From the NCBI GenBank assembly GCA_002354335.1, contig DELI01000027.1, forward strand, positions 137,331-201,330: a DNA stretch of 64,000 nucleotides. Reading direction: 5' to 3'. Position numbers and translations under genes: made by a program. This document shows, one piece after another, positions 28,401 to 36,113 of this stretch (position 1 is its first letter; each line of letters opens with the position of its first letter). The notes under the pieces are model-generated. The model saw only the letters and a program-made list of their open reading frames with translations, did no database searches and was not told the origin of the DNA. Source of the stretch: Sphingobacterium sp. UBA2700. Lineage in GTDB: Bacteria > Bacteroidota > Bacteroidia > Sphingobacteriales > Sphingobacteriaceae.

Positions 28401-28600
28401 AAGAATTGACTCTCAGCTATAATGTTTCGCCGAATTTCGTAAAACGTATAGGCGTAAAATCGCTTGATTTACAATTCGTGGGCACTAACCTGTACATCTG
28501 GGACAAGGTGAAGATATTTGATCCGGAGCAAGCTGCTTGGAATGGTCGAAAATATCCAATTCCATCAACTTACTCAATGCAAGTATATCTTAATTTTTAA
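25475..28600 (+). CDS. SusC/RagA-family TonB-dependent outer-membrane transporter
   Basis: 1041 residues, the usual size. A signal peptide (MKIFHAICLLLFCSVFSIANGQ) precedes a CarboxypepD-reg-like domain (residues 28-105), then the TonB-box region DEVIVVGLGNVQRK, a plug domain (AGVISMQSSGEPGKNISEFWVRG, FSILKDASATAVYGVRGANG) and a C-terminal 22-strand barrel ending in an aromatic strand (MQVYLNF). It imports oligosaccharides across the outer membrane using TonB energy together with its SusD lid, encoded next with a 1-bp overlap. Position behind GH92 suggests alpha-mannosides as cargo; this is inference. Confidence 0.96.
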   Translation: MKIFHAICLLLFCSVFSIANGQETKELTIAGKVINAAGNPMSAVSIFVKDKPSAGTSTGNDGVFKITVNYGDKVVFSHTGYDLQEYLAIESKADLVIELVEKSSDIDEVIVVGLGNVQRKISSVGAITTVDVKSLQTPAPSIANLLGGRAAGVISMQSSGEPGKNISEFWVRGIGTFGANSKALVLIDGLEGDLNTIDPADVESFSILKDASATAVYGVRGANGVVLVTTKRGLVDRIQITARANSTLSHLNRLPQYLRAYDYALLANEATALRGQSPLYDQTEMGIIRDGLDLDMYPDVNWQEEILNKNSWRQSYYVSGRGGSEVARYFLSLGGKNESAAYKVDPNSVYSSNVGFNTYNYRINLDVNLTKTTKVYLGSDGFLSQLKQPGVANTEYIWGAQSRLTPLAIPTQYSNGMLPGLGGEDASSPYVMINRTGKALDEAFKGKVTLALNQDFDPWVKGLKFRAQGAYDVHSFFEERRKVQPGLSKALGRAPDGSLIMQQTVLEEKATYKKEIRQYRKYHFESVINYDRQFGSDHRTSALIYYYLSDAKHTDDAKNNLEAIPLRYQGVSSRLTYGFRDTYLLDVNFGYTGSENFQPGRQYGFFPSIALGWVPTGYRYLQENAPWLNYFKIRASYGTVGNDRISEIRFPYLTKVNQNDVNVWGIPGIETINETRIGADNLAWERAIKSNIGFEGKLFNNKIDFVFDIFKDQRNGIFQQRVQVPSYVGVVSNPFANVGRMKSSGVDGNISFTHNLSDRMGFTLRGNFTYTKNLVQNWEQAYLEYPYLEFNGFPHKSIRGYQSLGLFKDEEDIKYSPKQSFGEVLPGDIKYKDVNGDGVIDALDQVPLTHSNYPLAMFGFGGEFRFKNLTLGLLFKGTGRTSFFYVGQTMEVNKEKKVNGMGYMPFFNGNEGNVLSIVADPNNRWIPMDYAVANGIDPSLAENPNALFPRLQYGNNANNSQLSSFWQGDSRYIRLEELTLSYNVSPNFVKRIGVKSLDLQFVGTNLYIWDKVKIFDPEQAAWNGRKYPIPSTYSMQVYLNF

Positions 28601-30654
28601 TGGATAAAGTGATAAATAAAATGAAATTAACGATCATAAATAAAATAGCTAAACTGTCGGTTTTGGTAATGGCTATTGCCTCAACATCCTCATGTAAAGA
28701 TTATCTAAACATCGATAATTATTTTGATGATGAATTCAATATAGACTCTGCATTCAGCAGTACAAGAAATATCGAAGCTTATATGTGGGGGGCGGCCTCG
28801 ATGTTCCCGGATGAATCCAATACCGTTCGATTTGGATACACGCCCGGACCGATGGCTACGGATGAGGGATTCAACGGATTGACAGGTGGTGGTTCGACCA
28901 ACGTTTATTACGGGATGGATTATGTGACGGGGAATATCAATCCGGATTTCTTCGGTGCAGGCTCGTCCGCGTCTAATTATAACCTGAATCAATGGGCGAG
29001 ATACTATAAGATTATTCGTAAGTGCAATAGCATTTTGGCTAATCTCGATGTCCCTCGGGATCTAAGTACGGCCGACCGCCATCGTATTGAAGGTTATACT
29101 CGCTTTATCCGCGCTTATGCATACTACAATATCTTAGTGGATTATGGTCCTGCCATTCTATTGGGCGATGAAATCGTCAATACGAATGAGCCGATTGAGT
29201 ATTACGATCGCCCAAGAGCAACCTACGATGAGACGATGGACTATACGGTCGAAGAGTTTGAAAAAGCAGCTCAATTTTTACCTGCCGAAGTGTCGATTTT
29301 AGATTTTGGAAAACCTAGCAAAGGAGCAGCTTATGCCTTGATTGCGCGTCTTCGTTTGATTCATGCGAGTCCGTTGTTCAATGGCGGCCCTGTCGCTGCT
29401 TCTTACTTTGGTAGTTGGACCCGCAAAACAGATGGAGTACATTATGTATCGCAACAATATGATGAGAAGCGTTGGGCAGTTGCAGCAGCAGCAGCAAAAC
29501 GTGTTATGGATTTGGGGCAATATAAACTTTATACTGCGGTAGCAGACGATAAGACAAAACAACTCCCTCAAGGTGTAACTTCTGATCCGAATTTCTATGG
29601 ACAATTTCCGAACGGTGCTGCGGGTATTGATGCATTTCGTTCCTATTCAGAAATATTTACTGGCGAAGCCGTTCCTGCAACCAATAAGGAGGTTATTTGG
29701 GGAAGAAATACTGATTATATCAATGACTATATTACTAAAGGGGCTTTCCCGCCATCGTTGGGAGGTTGGGGTCGCTTCTGTGTGACACAAAAGGTTGTAG
29801 ATGCTTATTTAATGGATGATGGTCGCACGAAGGAAGAGGCAACTGTTGATGGTTATTACTCGGAAAATGGTTTTACAACACAAGCGAAGCGATTTTCTGG
29901 ATACCCTTTAAATTCAGGGGTGTACAATATGTATGCAAACCGCGAAATGCGTTTTTATGCATCGGTTGGATTTAACGAAGCTGTTTGGCAAGCTGAATCT
30001 AGCGCCTCTCTGAATAACTATACTGCAAAATATTATTATCAGGATGCGGACGGGCGTGGTGGAGTTACGGCGACTTCGCCTGATTATCCAATCACAGGTT
30101 ATGTAATCAAAAAATTTATTCACCCGATGGATGCTTGGAGCGGTACAGGTGCTCGTCGTATGAAAAAATCGTATGCGATTATCCGCTATGCTGAGATCTT
30201 ATTATCTTATGCCGAAGCTTTGAATAATTTAAAGGGGACTCATACAGTAGACTTAGGAGGAAGACAATATACGGTTAGCCGCGAAGAAGAGGCAATCAAG
30301 AATGCTTTCAATCAAGTGCGTTATAGAGCAGGGTTGCCAGGTTTAAATTCATCAAAAGTGGGCAACGCGCAAACAGTACAAAGTGAGATCGAGCGCGAGC
30401 GCATGGTTGAATTTTTATGGGAAAACAGACGGTACTATGATGTTCGTCGTTGGGGAATCTATGAAGAAACCGAGCGTGAACCAATCCGCGGGATGAATCC
30501 TGATGGAGCGACAAAAGAAACGTATTACAAACGTGTGATCCCGGGGACTTCATCCTTCTTAAAACGTGTTGTTCACAAGAAATTGGTATGGGTTCCTATT
30601 CCACGCGAAGAGTTACGCAGATTGCCATCGTTAGATCAAAATCCAGGATACTAA
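28600..30654 (+). CDS. SusD/RagB-family glycan-binding lipoprotein
   Basis: 684 residues, at the long end for SusD-like proteins. Two starts are possible: the ATG at 28600 that overlaps the SusC stop, or the ATG at 28621, which gives a tighter signal peptide. Both lead to the lipobox region ASTSSC (Cys32 from the first start). The SusD signatures are the TPR-bearing N-terminal half with RFIRAYAYYNILVDYGPAIL, then IRYAEILLSYAEALNNL and the C-terminal IERERMVEFLWENRRYYDVRRWG. It acts as the surface lid of the SusC transporter and binds glycan. The operon order NHL lipoprotein, SusC, SusD, DUF4361-like is typical. Confidence 0.95.
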   Translation: MDKVINKMKLTIINKIAKLSVLVMAIASTSSCKDYLNIDNYFDDEFNIDSAFSSTRNIEAYMWGAASMFPDESNTVRFGYTPGPMATDEGFNGLTGGGSTNVYYGMDYVTGNINPDFFGAGSSASNYNLNQWARYYKIIRKCNSILANLDVPRDLSTADRHRIEGYTRFIRAYAYYNILVDYGPAILLGDEIVNTNEPIEYYDRPRATYDETMDYTVEEFEKAAQFLPAEVSILDFGKPSKGAAYALIARLRLIHASPLFNGGPVAASYFGSWTRKTDGVHYVSQQYDEKRWAVAAAAAKRVMDLGQYKLYTAVADDKTKQLPQGVTSDPNFYGQFPNGAAGIDAFRSYSEIFTGEAVPATNKEVIWGRNTDYINDYITKGAFPPSLGGWGRFCVTQKVVDAYLMDDGRTKEEATVDGYYSENGFTTQAKRFSGYPLNSGVYNMYANREMRFYASVGFNEAVWQAESSASLNNYTAKYYYQDADGRGGVTATSPDYPITGYVIKKFIHPMDAWSGTGARRMKKSYAIIRYAEILLSYAEALNNLKGTHTVDLGGRQYTVSREEEAIKNAFNQVRYRAGLPGLNSSKVGNAQTVQSEIERERMVEFLWENRRYYDVRRWGIYEETEREPIRGMNPDGATKETYYKRVIPGTSSFLKRVVHKKLVWVPIPREELRRLPSLDQNPGY

Positions 30655-30675
30655 AATCATATTAATCGAAATTAC

Positions 30676-31572
30676 ATGAAACGTAGATATATAGCCATGA
30701 TGGCCTTAGCGGGGTTGCTATCATCATGCAAAGACAACGAGTTGTTTGAAAAGGAAATGTATAAGAATGTGGTTGCTTTAATCAGCAGTTCCTATCACAA
30801 TACTTTTCAAGAGGTTGTGCCATTGACAGGAGGGGAGACCGTGGGATACATTGCAGCATCGGTTGGCGGTACGCACCTTCCAGAGAACGATCTGGTTATT
30901 GAACTTACCGAAGATCAGGAGCCTCTAGACGCTTACAATAGATCGCTTTTTGATCTTGACGAAAGACTCTATGCGAAGTTATTGCCAAAGGAAAAGTATA
31001 GCATTGAAGATTATAAGATTCAAATCAAGGCCGGCGAGCGAACAGGAAAGACACAGGTAAAGCTATTGGCTGATGGCCTTTCTCCTGATTCGACTTATTT
31101 TATCGCGTTGAAAGCAAATGAAGTGGGAGCGGTGGAAATCAATGCAAAGAAGAAAACGATTCTTTACCAAATTCAAATTAAGAATGCTTATGCTTCACAG
31201 GCTTCCGATGCTTTTTATACGATGTCTGGTTCGGCAAATGATATTGTGACTGCAGGGAATAAAAAGTTATATCCCCTGACAAAGAATTCCGTTCGCGTGG
31301 TTGTGGGGAATGAGAATTTTGAAAATAACGAAGCCGCCATTGCAAAGACTTCAATGGTATTAGAAGTGGGCGCAGATAACAAGGTGACGATCAAACCGTA
31401 CAAGACTCTTCAGATCAAGCAATTGGAAGGGGATGAAAGATACCCGAATACGTATCATTTGGAAGAAACTTACGGTAGGAAATTCCATGTTTTCAATTTG
31501 AAATATGAATATCAGGTCGGTAAAACGCCGATTGTGATGCAGGAGGAATTGCGTCTGGAAGTTAGGGATTAG
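30676..31572 (+). CDS. Sus-locus lipoprotein, DUF4361/DUF1735-like
   Basis: 298 residues, with a lipoprotein signal MKRRYIAMMALAGLLSSC (Cys18). An N-terminal beta domain starting with KNVVALISSSYHNTFQEVVPLTGGETVGYIAASVGG looks like the BT_3987-type DUF1735 domain: a short strand block, then LLPKEKYSIEDYKIQIKAGERTGKTQVKLLADGLSPDSTYFIALK, which is the 'points from n to n+1' segment of this family. The C-terminal beta region differs and fits DUF4361 (BT_3044-like) better. It sits 21 bp after SusD and is the last gene of the locus. Probable function: surface glycan-binding protein. Confidence 0.75.
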   Translation: MKRRYIAMMALAGLLSSCKDNELFEKEMYKNVVALISSSYHNTFQEVVPLTGGETVGYIAASVGGTHLPENDLVIELTEDQEPLDAYNRSLFDLDERLYAKLLPKEKYSIEDYKIQIKAGERTGKTQVKLLADGLSPDSTYFIALKANEVGAVEINAKKKTILYQIQIKNAYASQASDAFYTMSGSANDIVTAGNKKLYPLTKNSVRVVVGNENFENNEAAIAKTSMVLEVGADNKVTIKPYKTLQIKQLEGDERYPNTYHLEETYGRKFHVFNLKYEYQVGKTPIVMQEELRLEVRD

Positions 31573-31703
31573 ATTTATTGATAATTTCTCGAATATATTC
31601 ATCATTAGTGCAAATGTCGATTTCAAGTGTTCGAATATTAGATGTGGAAGTGGTTTAAATTCAGCGTTTTCTATATTTATAAATAAAACTAAAACTTAAG
31701 CGC

Positions 31704-31916
31704 ATGAAGGCATTATCGAATCTTTCGAAATTTGAGATTAAAGAACAAAACGCTGTAAAAGGTGGAAAGGCATTACCTCCAGGAACATTCCCTTTGCCAG
31801 GAAACCCTTTTTATTCATTTTCAATTAGTGAGTCATCGATTTTTCCAGGAACATTCTACTATTCAGTTTGGGATATGGATGGACAATATGTTGGCGGTTT
31901 TGTTCTTCAAAAGTAA
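31704..31916 (+). CDS. Short peptide with double-Gly leader (natural-product-precursor-like)
   Basis: 70 residues. The N-terminal part MKALSNLSKFEIKEQNAVKGG has the shape of Bacteroidota GG-leader peptides (L..FE.KE...VKGG), with the predicted cleavage after Gly20-Gly21. The remaining 49 residues are Pro-, Gly- and aromatic-rich with an uncharged centre (ALPPGTFPLPGNPFYSFS), like a small bacteriocin or signal peptide. It has no Cys, so a disulphide or lanthionine-type product is ruled out. A candidate -7 element (TATATTTA) is at 31672-31679 and a terminator follows directly, so it is a single-gene unit. No peptidase-transporter gene is visible in the window. The LytS/LytTR pair lies convergent just downstream. 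Confidence 0.6.
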   Translation: MKALSNLSKFEIKEQNAVKGGKALPPGTFPLPGNPFYSFSISESSIFPGTFYYSVWDMDGQYVGGFVLQK

Positions 31917-31937
31917 AACAAGATTGGGGAATGAAGG

Positions 31938-31968
31938 AGAGGCTGTGCGAAAACACAGCCTCTTTTTT
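31938..31968 (+). terminator. Terminator after the GG-leader peptide gene
   Basis: Perfect 10-bp stem AGAGGCTGTG / CACAGCCTCT with a short CGAAAA loop and a T run. Confidence 0.85.
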
Positions 31969-32075
31969 CTGAAAGTTTCTGTTTACCGCCGCCATCAAGA
32001 ACTTTCATCCATGTAGGTGTTTCGATGGAGACCTGAAAGTTTTATTTTTACCCTCAATCTCATAATCCTTGTTGC

Positions 32076-32795
32076 CTAGAGCGTATTATTCTCAATAATT
32101 GCAATCAGCTTTGCTTTATAGCTAGCGCTTATAGGGAGTTTGTCGCCTCTTACAGACGCATGATTATCGACGATAAATTCCAAGTAATTATTATTCAAGA
32201 TGAAGGAGTTATGGATTCTAATAAAATTCGTCGGGAGTAGCTCTTCAAGTTGTTTCATGCGTTTATAAACCAATACTGGAGAGTCATTTGCTAATACTAC
32301 TTTGACGTATTCTTGTTGTGCTTCAAAATATAAGATATCATCGTAGTAAATTTTAATATGTTTTCGATCTGATTTGATGAACATAAATTCCTTTTTGCTT
32401 TCAGGAATGACGTAGGGTTTATTTGGGTTTTGAGCGAGAAAATAATCTCTAACTTTTTCTACAGCTTGCACGAAGCGTTTGAAGATGATGGGTTTTAGGA
32501 TGTAATCTAAGGCATTGTATTCATAGCCTTCCAAGGCGAAGCTGGCATAGGCGGAAGTAAAAATGATGCACTGTCCTTTTGGGAGCAAGGCCGCTAATTC
32601 CATACCGGACATTTTGGGCATATTGATATCCAGAAAAACCAAGTCAACATTTTCTTTCTCCATGTATTGCAATGCATCGAAAGCGTCATAGCACTTTTGT
32701 TTTAATGACAAATAGGGGATCTTTTGAATATAATCTTCAAGCAACTGAACAGCATTTGGCTCATCATCGACTATTAGACAAGTAATTATTTTCAT
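32076..32795 (-). CDS. LytTR-family response regulator
   Basis: 239 residues. Receiver domain at 1-120 with the acidic pair Asp10/Asp11, phospho-acceptor Asp56 (VDLVFLDINMPKMSGMEL) and the conserved Lys in DYILKPI. The C-terminal half (about 135-239) is a LytTR DNA-binding domain (MFIKSDRKHIKIYYDDILYFEAQQEYVKV.., then FIRIHNSFILNNNYLEFI). It is the partner of the kinase encoded immediately upstream on the minus strand, whose stop it overlaps by 4 bp. Such pairs often control peptide production or envelope functions; the convergent GG-leader peptide gene is an obvious candidate target, but no binding site was identified. Confidence 0.95.
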   Translation of the reverse strand: MKIITCLIVDDEPNAVQLLEDYIQKIPYLSLKQKCYDAFDALQYMEKENVDLVFLDINMPKMSGMELAALLPKGQCIIFTSAYASFALEGYEYNALDYILKPIIFKRFVQAVEKVRDYFLAQNPNKPYVIPESKKEFMFIKSDRKHIKIYYDDILYFEAQQEYVKVVLANDSPVLVYKRMKQLEELLPTNFIRIHNSFILNNNYLEFIVDNHASVRGDKLPISASYKAKLIAIIENNTL

Positions 32796-33820
32796 AAAGG
32801 TAATTCTAAATTGGCATTGAAGATATTGTTCGTTAGTGTTCTCTCAAATTTATAGTTTTTCCCATAAAGTATGTCCAGGCGAGCTATAAGATTCTTTAAG
32901 CCGTTGCCGCCTTGCTGTTCATTTTTTTCTTCAAAAACTTTATTCGATACATTGATTTTTAATTTTCCGTCTGATGATTCAATTTTTAACGACAGATAAT
33001 TCTCTTTGCTTCTTTTGTCGATTCCATGTTTGAAGACATTCTCTACTAGTGGAATGATGAGCATAGGCGGCAGTTCCACAGCATTGGGCACCACATTAAT
33101 TTCGAAATCTACTTGCATCGGGTGCAACATTCGCATCCGCTCTAAGTCAATATAGTCCTTCAGGAATTGAATATCGATTGGTAGCTTGACGAGCGCCTTC
33201 GACGCTTCATCCACAAAATAGCGCATGATATTGGCGAGTTTTTCAATCAGTTGGGCGCTTTGTGGCGACTCGCGTTGTGCTACATAATAGATATTGTTAA
33301 GCGTATTGAATAGGAAGTGTGGTTGCACTTGTGCCTTTAATAAATCGAGTTCCACTTTGGACGTGTATTCTTTAAGCCGTTTCTGATCTTTACGCACATT
33401 AAAATAATCTAAAGCTAACATAAATATAAAACTGAATAGGTAGTTGATAATTAAGGAAGTCATTATACTCGCGTATACTTGAAAACTGGTGCTCTGGTCT
33501 TCTCCCCGGAAGTAGAGCTCATGGAAGTAAGAACGAAGTTCTACGCGAATAAAACAAATGATGCTGAGCAACAAGACCGTTGCAAGCAGATAAGTAAAAA
33601 TACGGCCTTTAAAATAAAGCTTTGGCAGAAGAAAACAGGCGTTGCCATAGATTACCGCTAGCATACTAAACATATTGATGATAGTAAATACTAATGCATA
33701 GCCGAAGTCGGCATTTTGGAGGTAAGATGCGAAAGTTAGTGCCATCACAAAAAGCCAAGTAATGACTTGCAACTTGACCAGAGAAACCTCCCTATCGAAA
33801 AATTTAACCATAGTATTCAA
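32792..33820 (-). CDS. LytS/YehU-type sensor histidine kinase
   Basis: 342 residues. The N-terminal 150 residues hold four hydrophobic segments (for example LQVITWLFVMALTFASYL, YALVFTIINMFSMLAVIYG, YLLATVLLLSIICFIRVEL and IMTSLIINYLFSFIFMLALDYF). The His_kinase (PF06580) motif KAQVQPHFLFNTLNNIYYV carries the phospho-acceptor His168. The ATPase part has LIIPLVENVFKHGID (N box) and GGNGLKNLIARLDILYG (G box). The membrane sensor domain is unusually plain, with no periplasmic loop of note, so the signal may be sensed within the membrane. It overlaps the regulator gene by 4 bp. Confidence 0.94.
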   Translation of the reverse strand: MNTMVKFFDREVSLVKLQVITWLFVMALTFASYLQNADFGYALVFTIINMFSMLAVIYGNACFLLPKLYFKGRIFTYLLATVLLLSIICFIRVELRSYFHELYFRGEDQSTSFQVYASIMTSLIINYLFSFIFMLALDYFNVRKDQKRLKEYTSKVELDLLKAQVQPHFLFNTLNNIYYVAQRESPQSAQLIEKLANIMRYFVDEASKALVKLPIDIQFLKDYIDLERMRMLHPMQVDFEINVVPNAVELPPMLIIPLVENVFKHGIDKRSKENYLSLKIESSDGKLKINVSNKVFEEKNEQQGGNGLKNLIARLDILYGKNYKFERTLTNNIFNANLELPL

Positions 33821-34035
33821 GTTAGTAATACGCTGTTATATCCTCAATATTTTTCAATAGAATATTGTTTTTTATCAATGGATGTAAACATTGAAAATAG
33901 CTTGTCGTTCGTTAAAAATTCTAAGTCGTCTATTTAAACCGTTCGTATTTGAACTATGGACAAGCGCATATTTGTTTTGCAAGGAAATCATGGATAAATG
34001 CCATAAGCATAAAATATTAAAAACGAATATTAATA

Positions 34036-34578
34036 ATGGATAGCAAAATGAAAAACACACTTAACAAGATCGGCTTATTTCTAGTATTAGCACTTTTAAC
34101 GGTTTCCTGTAGTAAAGATGACTCGCCATCTGGCGATTCTGATGGTTTTTTGCGCTGTAAGATTAATGGGAAATTACATGAGTTCAATTACAGTTTGAGT
34201 GCAAATGATAAACCTGATGATTGGAATACGATACACTTCGTGACGGTCGGTGGTCACGAGTCAAAAGATATGGCCTCGCCAGGCTTTGGGTTTCAATTGG
34301 TTTCCGATGAGGGAGCTAAGGAGACAACTTATGTGACTGCGAATGGTGAAGGTCCTGAGTTAGTTGGGCAATACTATATTCAAAATGTTGTAGACGGAAA
34401 GATTGTGAGTACAACGGGCTATCGTGGAGACGGAAGTGATGGTTCAAGTTTTACATTAAATATTACGAGCTTGACCAAATGGGGGGTAAAAGGCACTTTC
34501 TCGGGTGTATTGGAAGGGGGAGGTGAATTCCTAACGGTGACTGAGGGTGAGTTTTCCGCACCATATAATAAGAACTAA
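34036..34578 (+). CDS. Hypothetical lipoprotein
   Basis: 180 residues from the first ATG; a second ATG at 34048 gives an equally good signal peptide. The signal ends in lipobox LTVSC (Cys26 from the first start) followed by SKDDSPSGD, the Ser/Asp-rich stretch often seen after the anchor of surface-exposed Bacteroidota lipoproteins. The mature part is a beta-rich domain with CKINGKLHEFNYS and a C-terminal TFSGVLEGGGEFLTVTEGEFSAPY. The pattern 'short peptide strand, then kGtFsg.l....g....iteGeF' recalls small DUF6252-like lipoproteins, but I do not assign it. A secreted helical protein is encoded 30 bp downstream. Confidence 0.65.
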   Translation: MDSKMKNTLNKIGLFLVLALLTVSCSKDDSPSGDSDGFLRCKINGKLHEFNYSLSANDKPDDWNTIHFVTVGGHESKDMASPGFGFQLVSDEGAKETTYVTANGEGPELVGQYYIQNVVDGKIVSTTGYRGDGSDGSSFTLNITSLTKWGVKGTFSGVLEGGGEFLTVTEGEFSAPYNKN

Positions 34579-34608
34579 AACATTGTTGAAACTATAAAAA
34601 CGAATACT

Positions 34609-35079
34609 ATGAAAGCAATTTGTATATCATTACTGATGCTGTTTTGTTTAACAGCTACACAGGTAAAAGCGCAAGGATTCTTAGATAAGATAGATCGTGC
34701 AGCTGATAAACTGGATAGAGCAACGAATACCGCCGATCGTGCGGCGAATAAAGCCGATAAGGCGGGTAAGGTTGGAAAGAAGCTTACTGGATTTTTCGGT
34801 AAAGGCAAGGAGGGAGAAGCTGGACTTAACAAAACTGTCGTAAAGATTGAGGGTATCAGTTACGAGCAACTGAATCAGCTGAACAAGAGTTTGAAATCTT
34901 GTCAGGGAGTTAGCGCAACGAATGTGGCTTTTAACAAAAACAGTTCAAAAATTATCGTATCGCATGCTGGTGGTAGTAATGAGCTACTAGATGAGATGAT
35001 TAAGAAATCTCAAGGAATTCTCTCGAAAGATGCAATCGACGGAGTAGAGGAGGGTCAGATTGACTTATCGATAAAGTAG
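34609..35079 (+). CDS. Secreted protein with heptad-repeat segment and small C-terminal domain
   Basis: 156 residues, family unknown. A signal peptide ends at KAQG (about residue 24). Residues 28-56 form a run of near-identical heptads of the type xDRAxxK (IDRAADK, LDRATNT, ADRAANK, ADKAGKV), an amphipathic helix that could form a coiled coil or bind membranes. A Gly/Lys linker follows (about residues 57-70). Residues 78-156 form a small alpha/beta unit (TVVKIEGISYEQLNQLNKSLKSCQG.., KNSSKIIVSHAGGSNELLDEMIKK), whose strand-helix-strand order is reminiscent of a ferredoxin-like fold but with a single Cys. It is probably cotranscribed with the preceding lipoprotein gene. Confidence 0.6.
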   Translation: MKAICISLLMLFCLTATQVKAQGFLDKIDRAADKLDRATNTADRAANKADKAGKVGKKLTGFFGKGKEGEAGLNKTVVKIEGISYEQLNQLNKSLKSCQGVSATNVAFNKNSSKIIVSHAGGSNELLDEMIKKSQGILSKDAIDGVEEGQIDLSIK

Positions 35080-35187
35080 GGCATCTCTTTACAATTAACA
35101 ATTTAAGAAACAACAAACTTATTCCGTATAACGTTAAATTTTTAAGTAAAATCACACAAAACGTTGTTAATTCCTATGAGTTAGCTT

Positions 35188-35217
35188 AACTCTACCGAGA
35201 AATCGGTAGAGTTTTTT
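35188..35217. terminator. Bidirectional terminator between convergent genes
   Basis: Perfect 11-bp stem AACTCTACCGA / TCGGTAGAGTT with a GAAA loop and T run on the plus side; it ends 2 bp before the stop codon of the minus-strand gene. Confidence 0.85.
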
Positions 35218-35218
35218 G

Positions 35219-36025
35219 TTAATCCTTCCGGTACTTCTTTTGTTTTTTTGCCGTAAAAAGGAATTCTACCCGTATATCCGGGGTTTGTAACTTTCCTCTT
35301 CGATAAATAACTGGAAACTTTGTTATCAGTTTCGCTACGCGTAGTGCCTCTTGTTTGAAAATTTCAGACGATCCATAGACATTTATTATGCTATCTAATC
35401 TGCCCTGTTCATTAGCAAGTACATGAATTGCGGCAAATCCTGATTCCTCAATAGTTGGTAATGCAGACACATTAATCAGCGTGTCGATGTGCCCATTTAG
35501 AAGAGCATCGCCCATGAACAGCGGTGTATTCTTAGACATGGAGTTGTCGAAGTAAGTTGTGCTTTTTAATATACCTTTATCAAAAACATACTCATACTCA
35601 TGTTCGAAAACACTTGAGAATCCATGATGATCGTAAGTGAGAAGTTTACCATTAAATGCGATAACCGTATCCGAAAACCAGTCTGCTATCACTCGTCCGT
35701 TTTTGACCTTTTTGCCAAACATTTCATTGAGATCTGCTTTAGCACTTTTACTTTCATTATAAATGTTGGTTAGATACAACCGATTATCGATAATTTCCCA
35801 ATAGGCGACATATGCTCTCCAGCAGCCTGTTGAAAATCCCCTTAATGAGTCGGGGAAAAAGGGTTTATTATAATTGCTTTGATCAATCCATTGTTCCAAC
35901 GGTAAAGCGTGTAGCAAGATAGTGTCTCCTTTGATAATTAGTCTGTCGGGTTCCTGCTCAGTAGCATAAGTGGAAAAAGAATAGTTAATTAAAAAGATGA
36001 AGGCAAAAATGGCGTAGTATTTCAT
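35219..36025 (-). CDS. Secreted hypothetical protein with TonB-C-like tail
   Basis: 268 residues with an N-terminal signal peptide (MKYYAIFAFIFLINYSFSTYA). The central region is beta-rich and not recognised. The C-terminal 80 residues (IEESGFAAIHVLANEQGRLDSIINVYGSSEIFKQEALRVAKLITKFPVIYRRGK) follow the outline of TonB C-terminal/energy-transducer domains: a strand pair with G.i....v.., then a helix E..R....l.kF.P and a basic finishing strand. There is no membrane anchor or Pro-rich stretch, so it is not an energy transducer itself. Function unknown. It is transcribed away from the next gene upstream with an 88-bp gap. Confidence 0.6.
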   Translation of the reverse strand: MKYYAIFAFIFLINYSFSTYATEQEPDRLIIKGDTILLHALPLEQWIDQSNYNKPFFPDSLRGFSTGCWRAYVAYWEIIDNRLYLTNIYNESKSAKADLNEMFGKKVKNGRVIADWFSDTVIAFNGKLLTYDHHGFSSVFEHEYEYVFDKGILKSTTYFDNSMSKNTPLFMGDALLNGHIDTLINVSALPTIEESGFAAIHVLANEQGRLDSIINVYGSSEIFKQEALRVAKLITKFPVIYRRGKLQTPDIRVEFLFTAKKQKKYRKD

Positions 36026-36113
36026 GATATATTGGTTTTATATCATGATGATTTAAGTGAGTTAATTCCATAGAAATTTGGAATTTAATATTGTTAGTTC
36101 TTTTATTTTGAAA

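Noticed and set aside
31762..32016. 84-codon frame overlapping the GG-leader peptide gene
   Set aside because: It overlaps the peptide in another frame and runs through the terminator.
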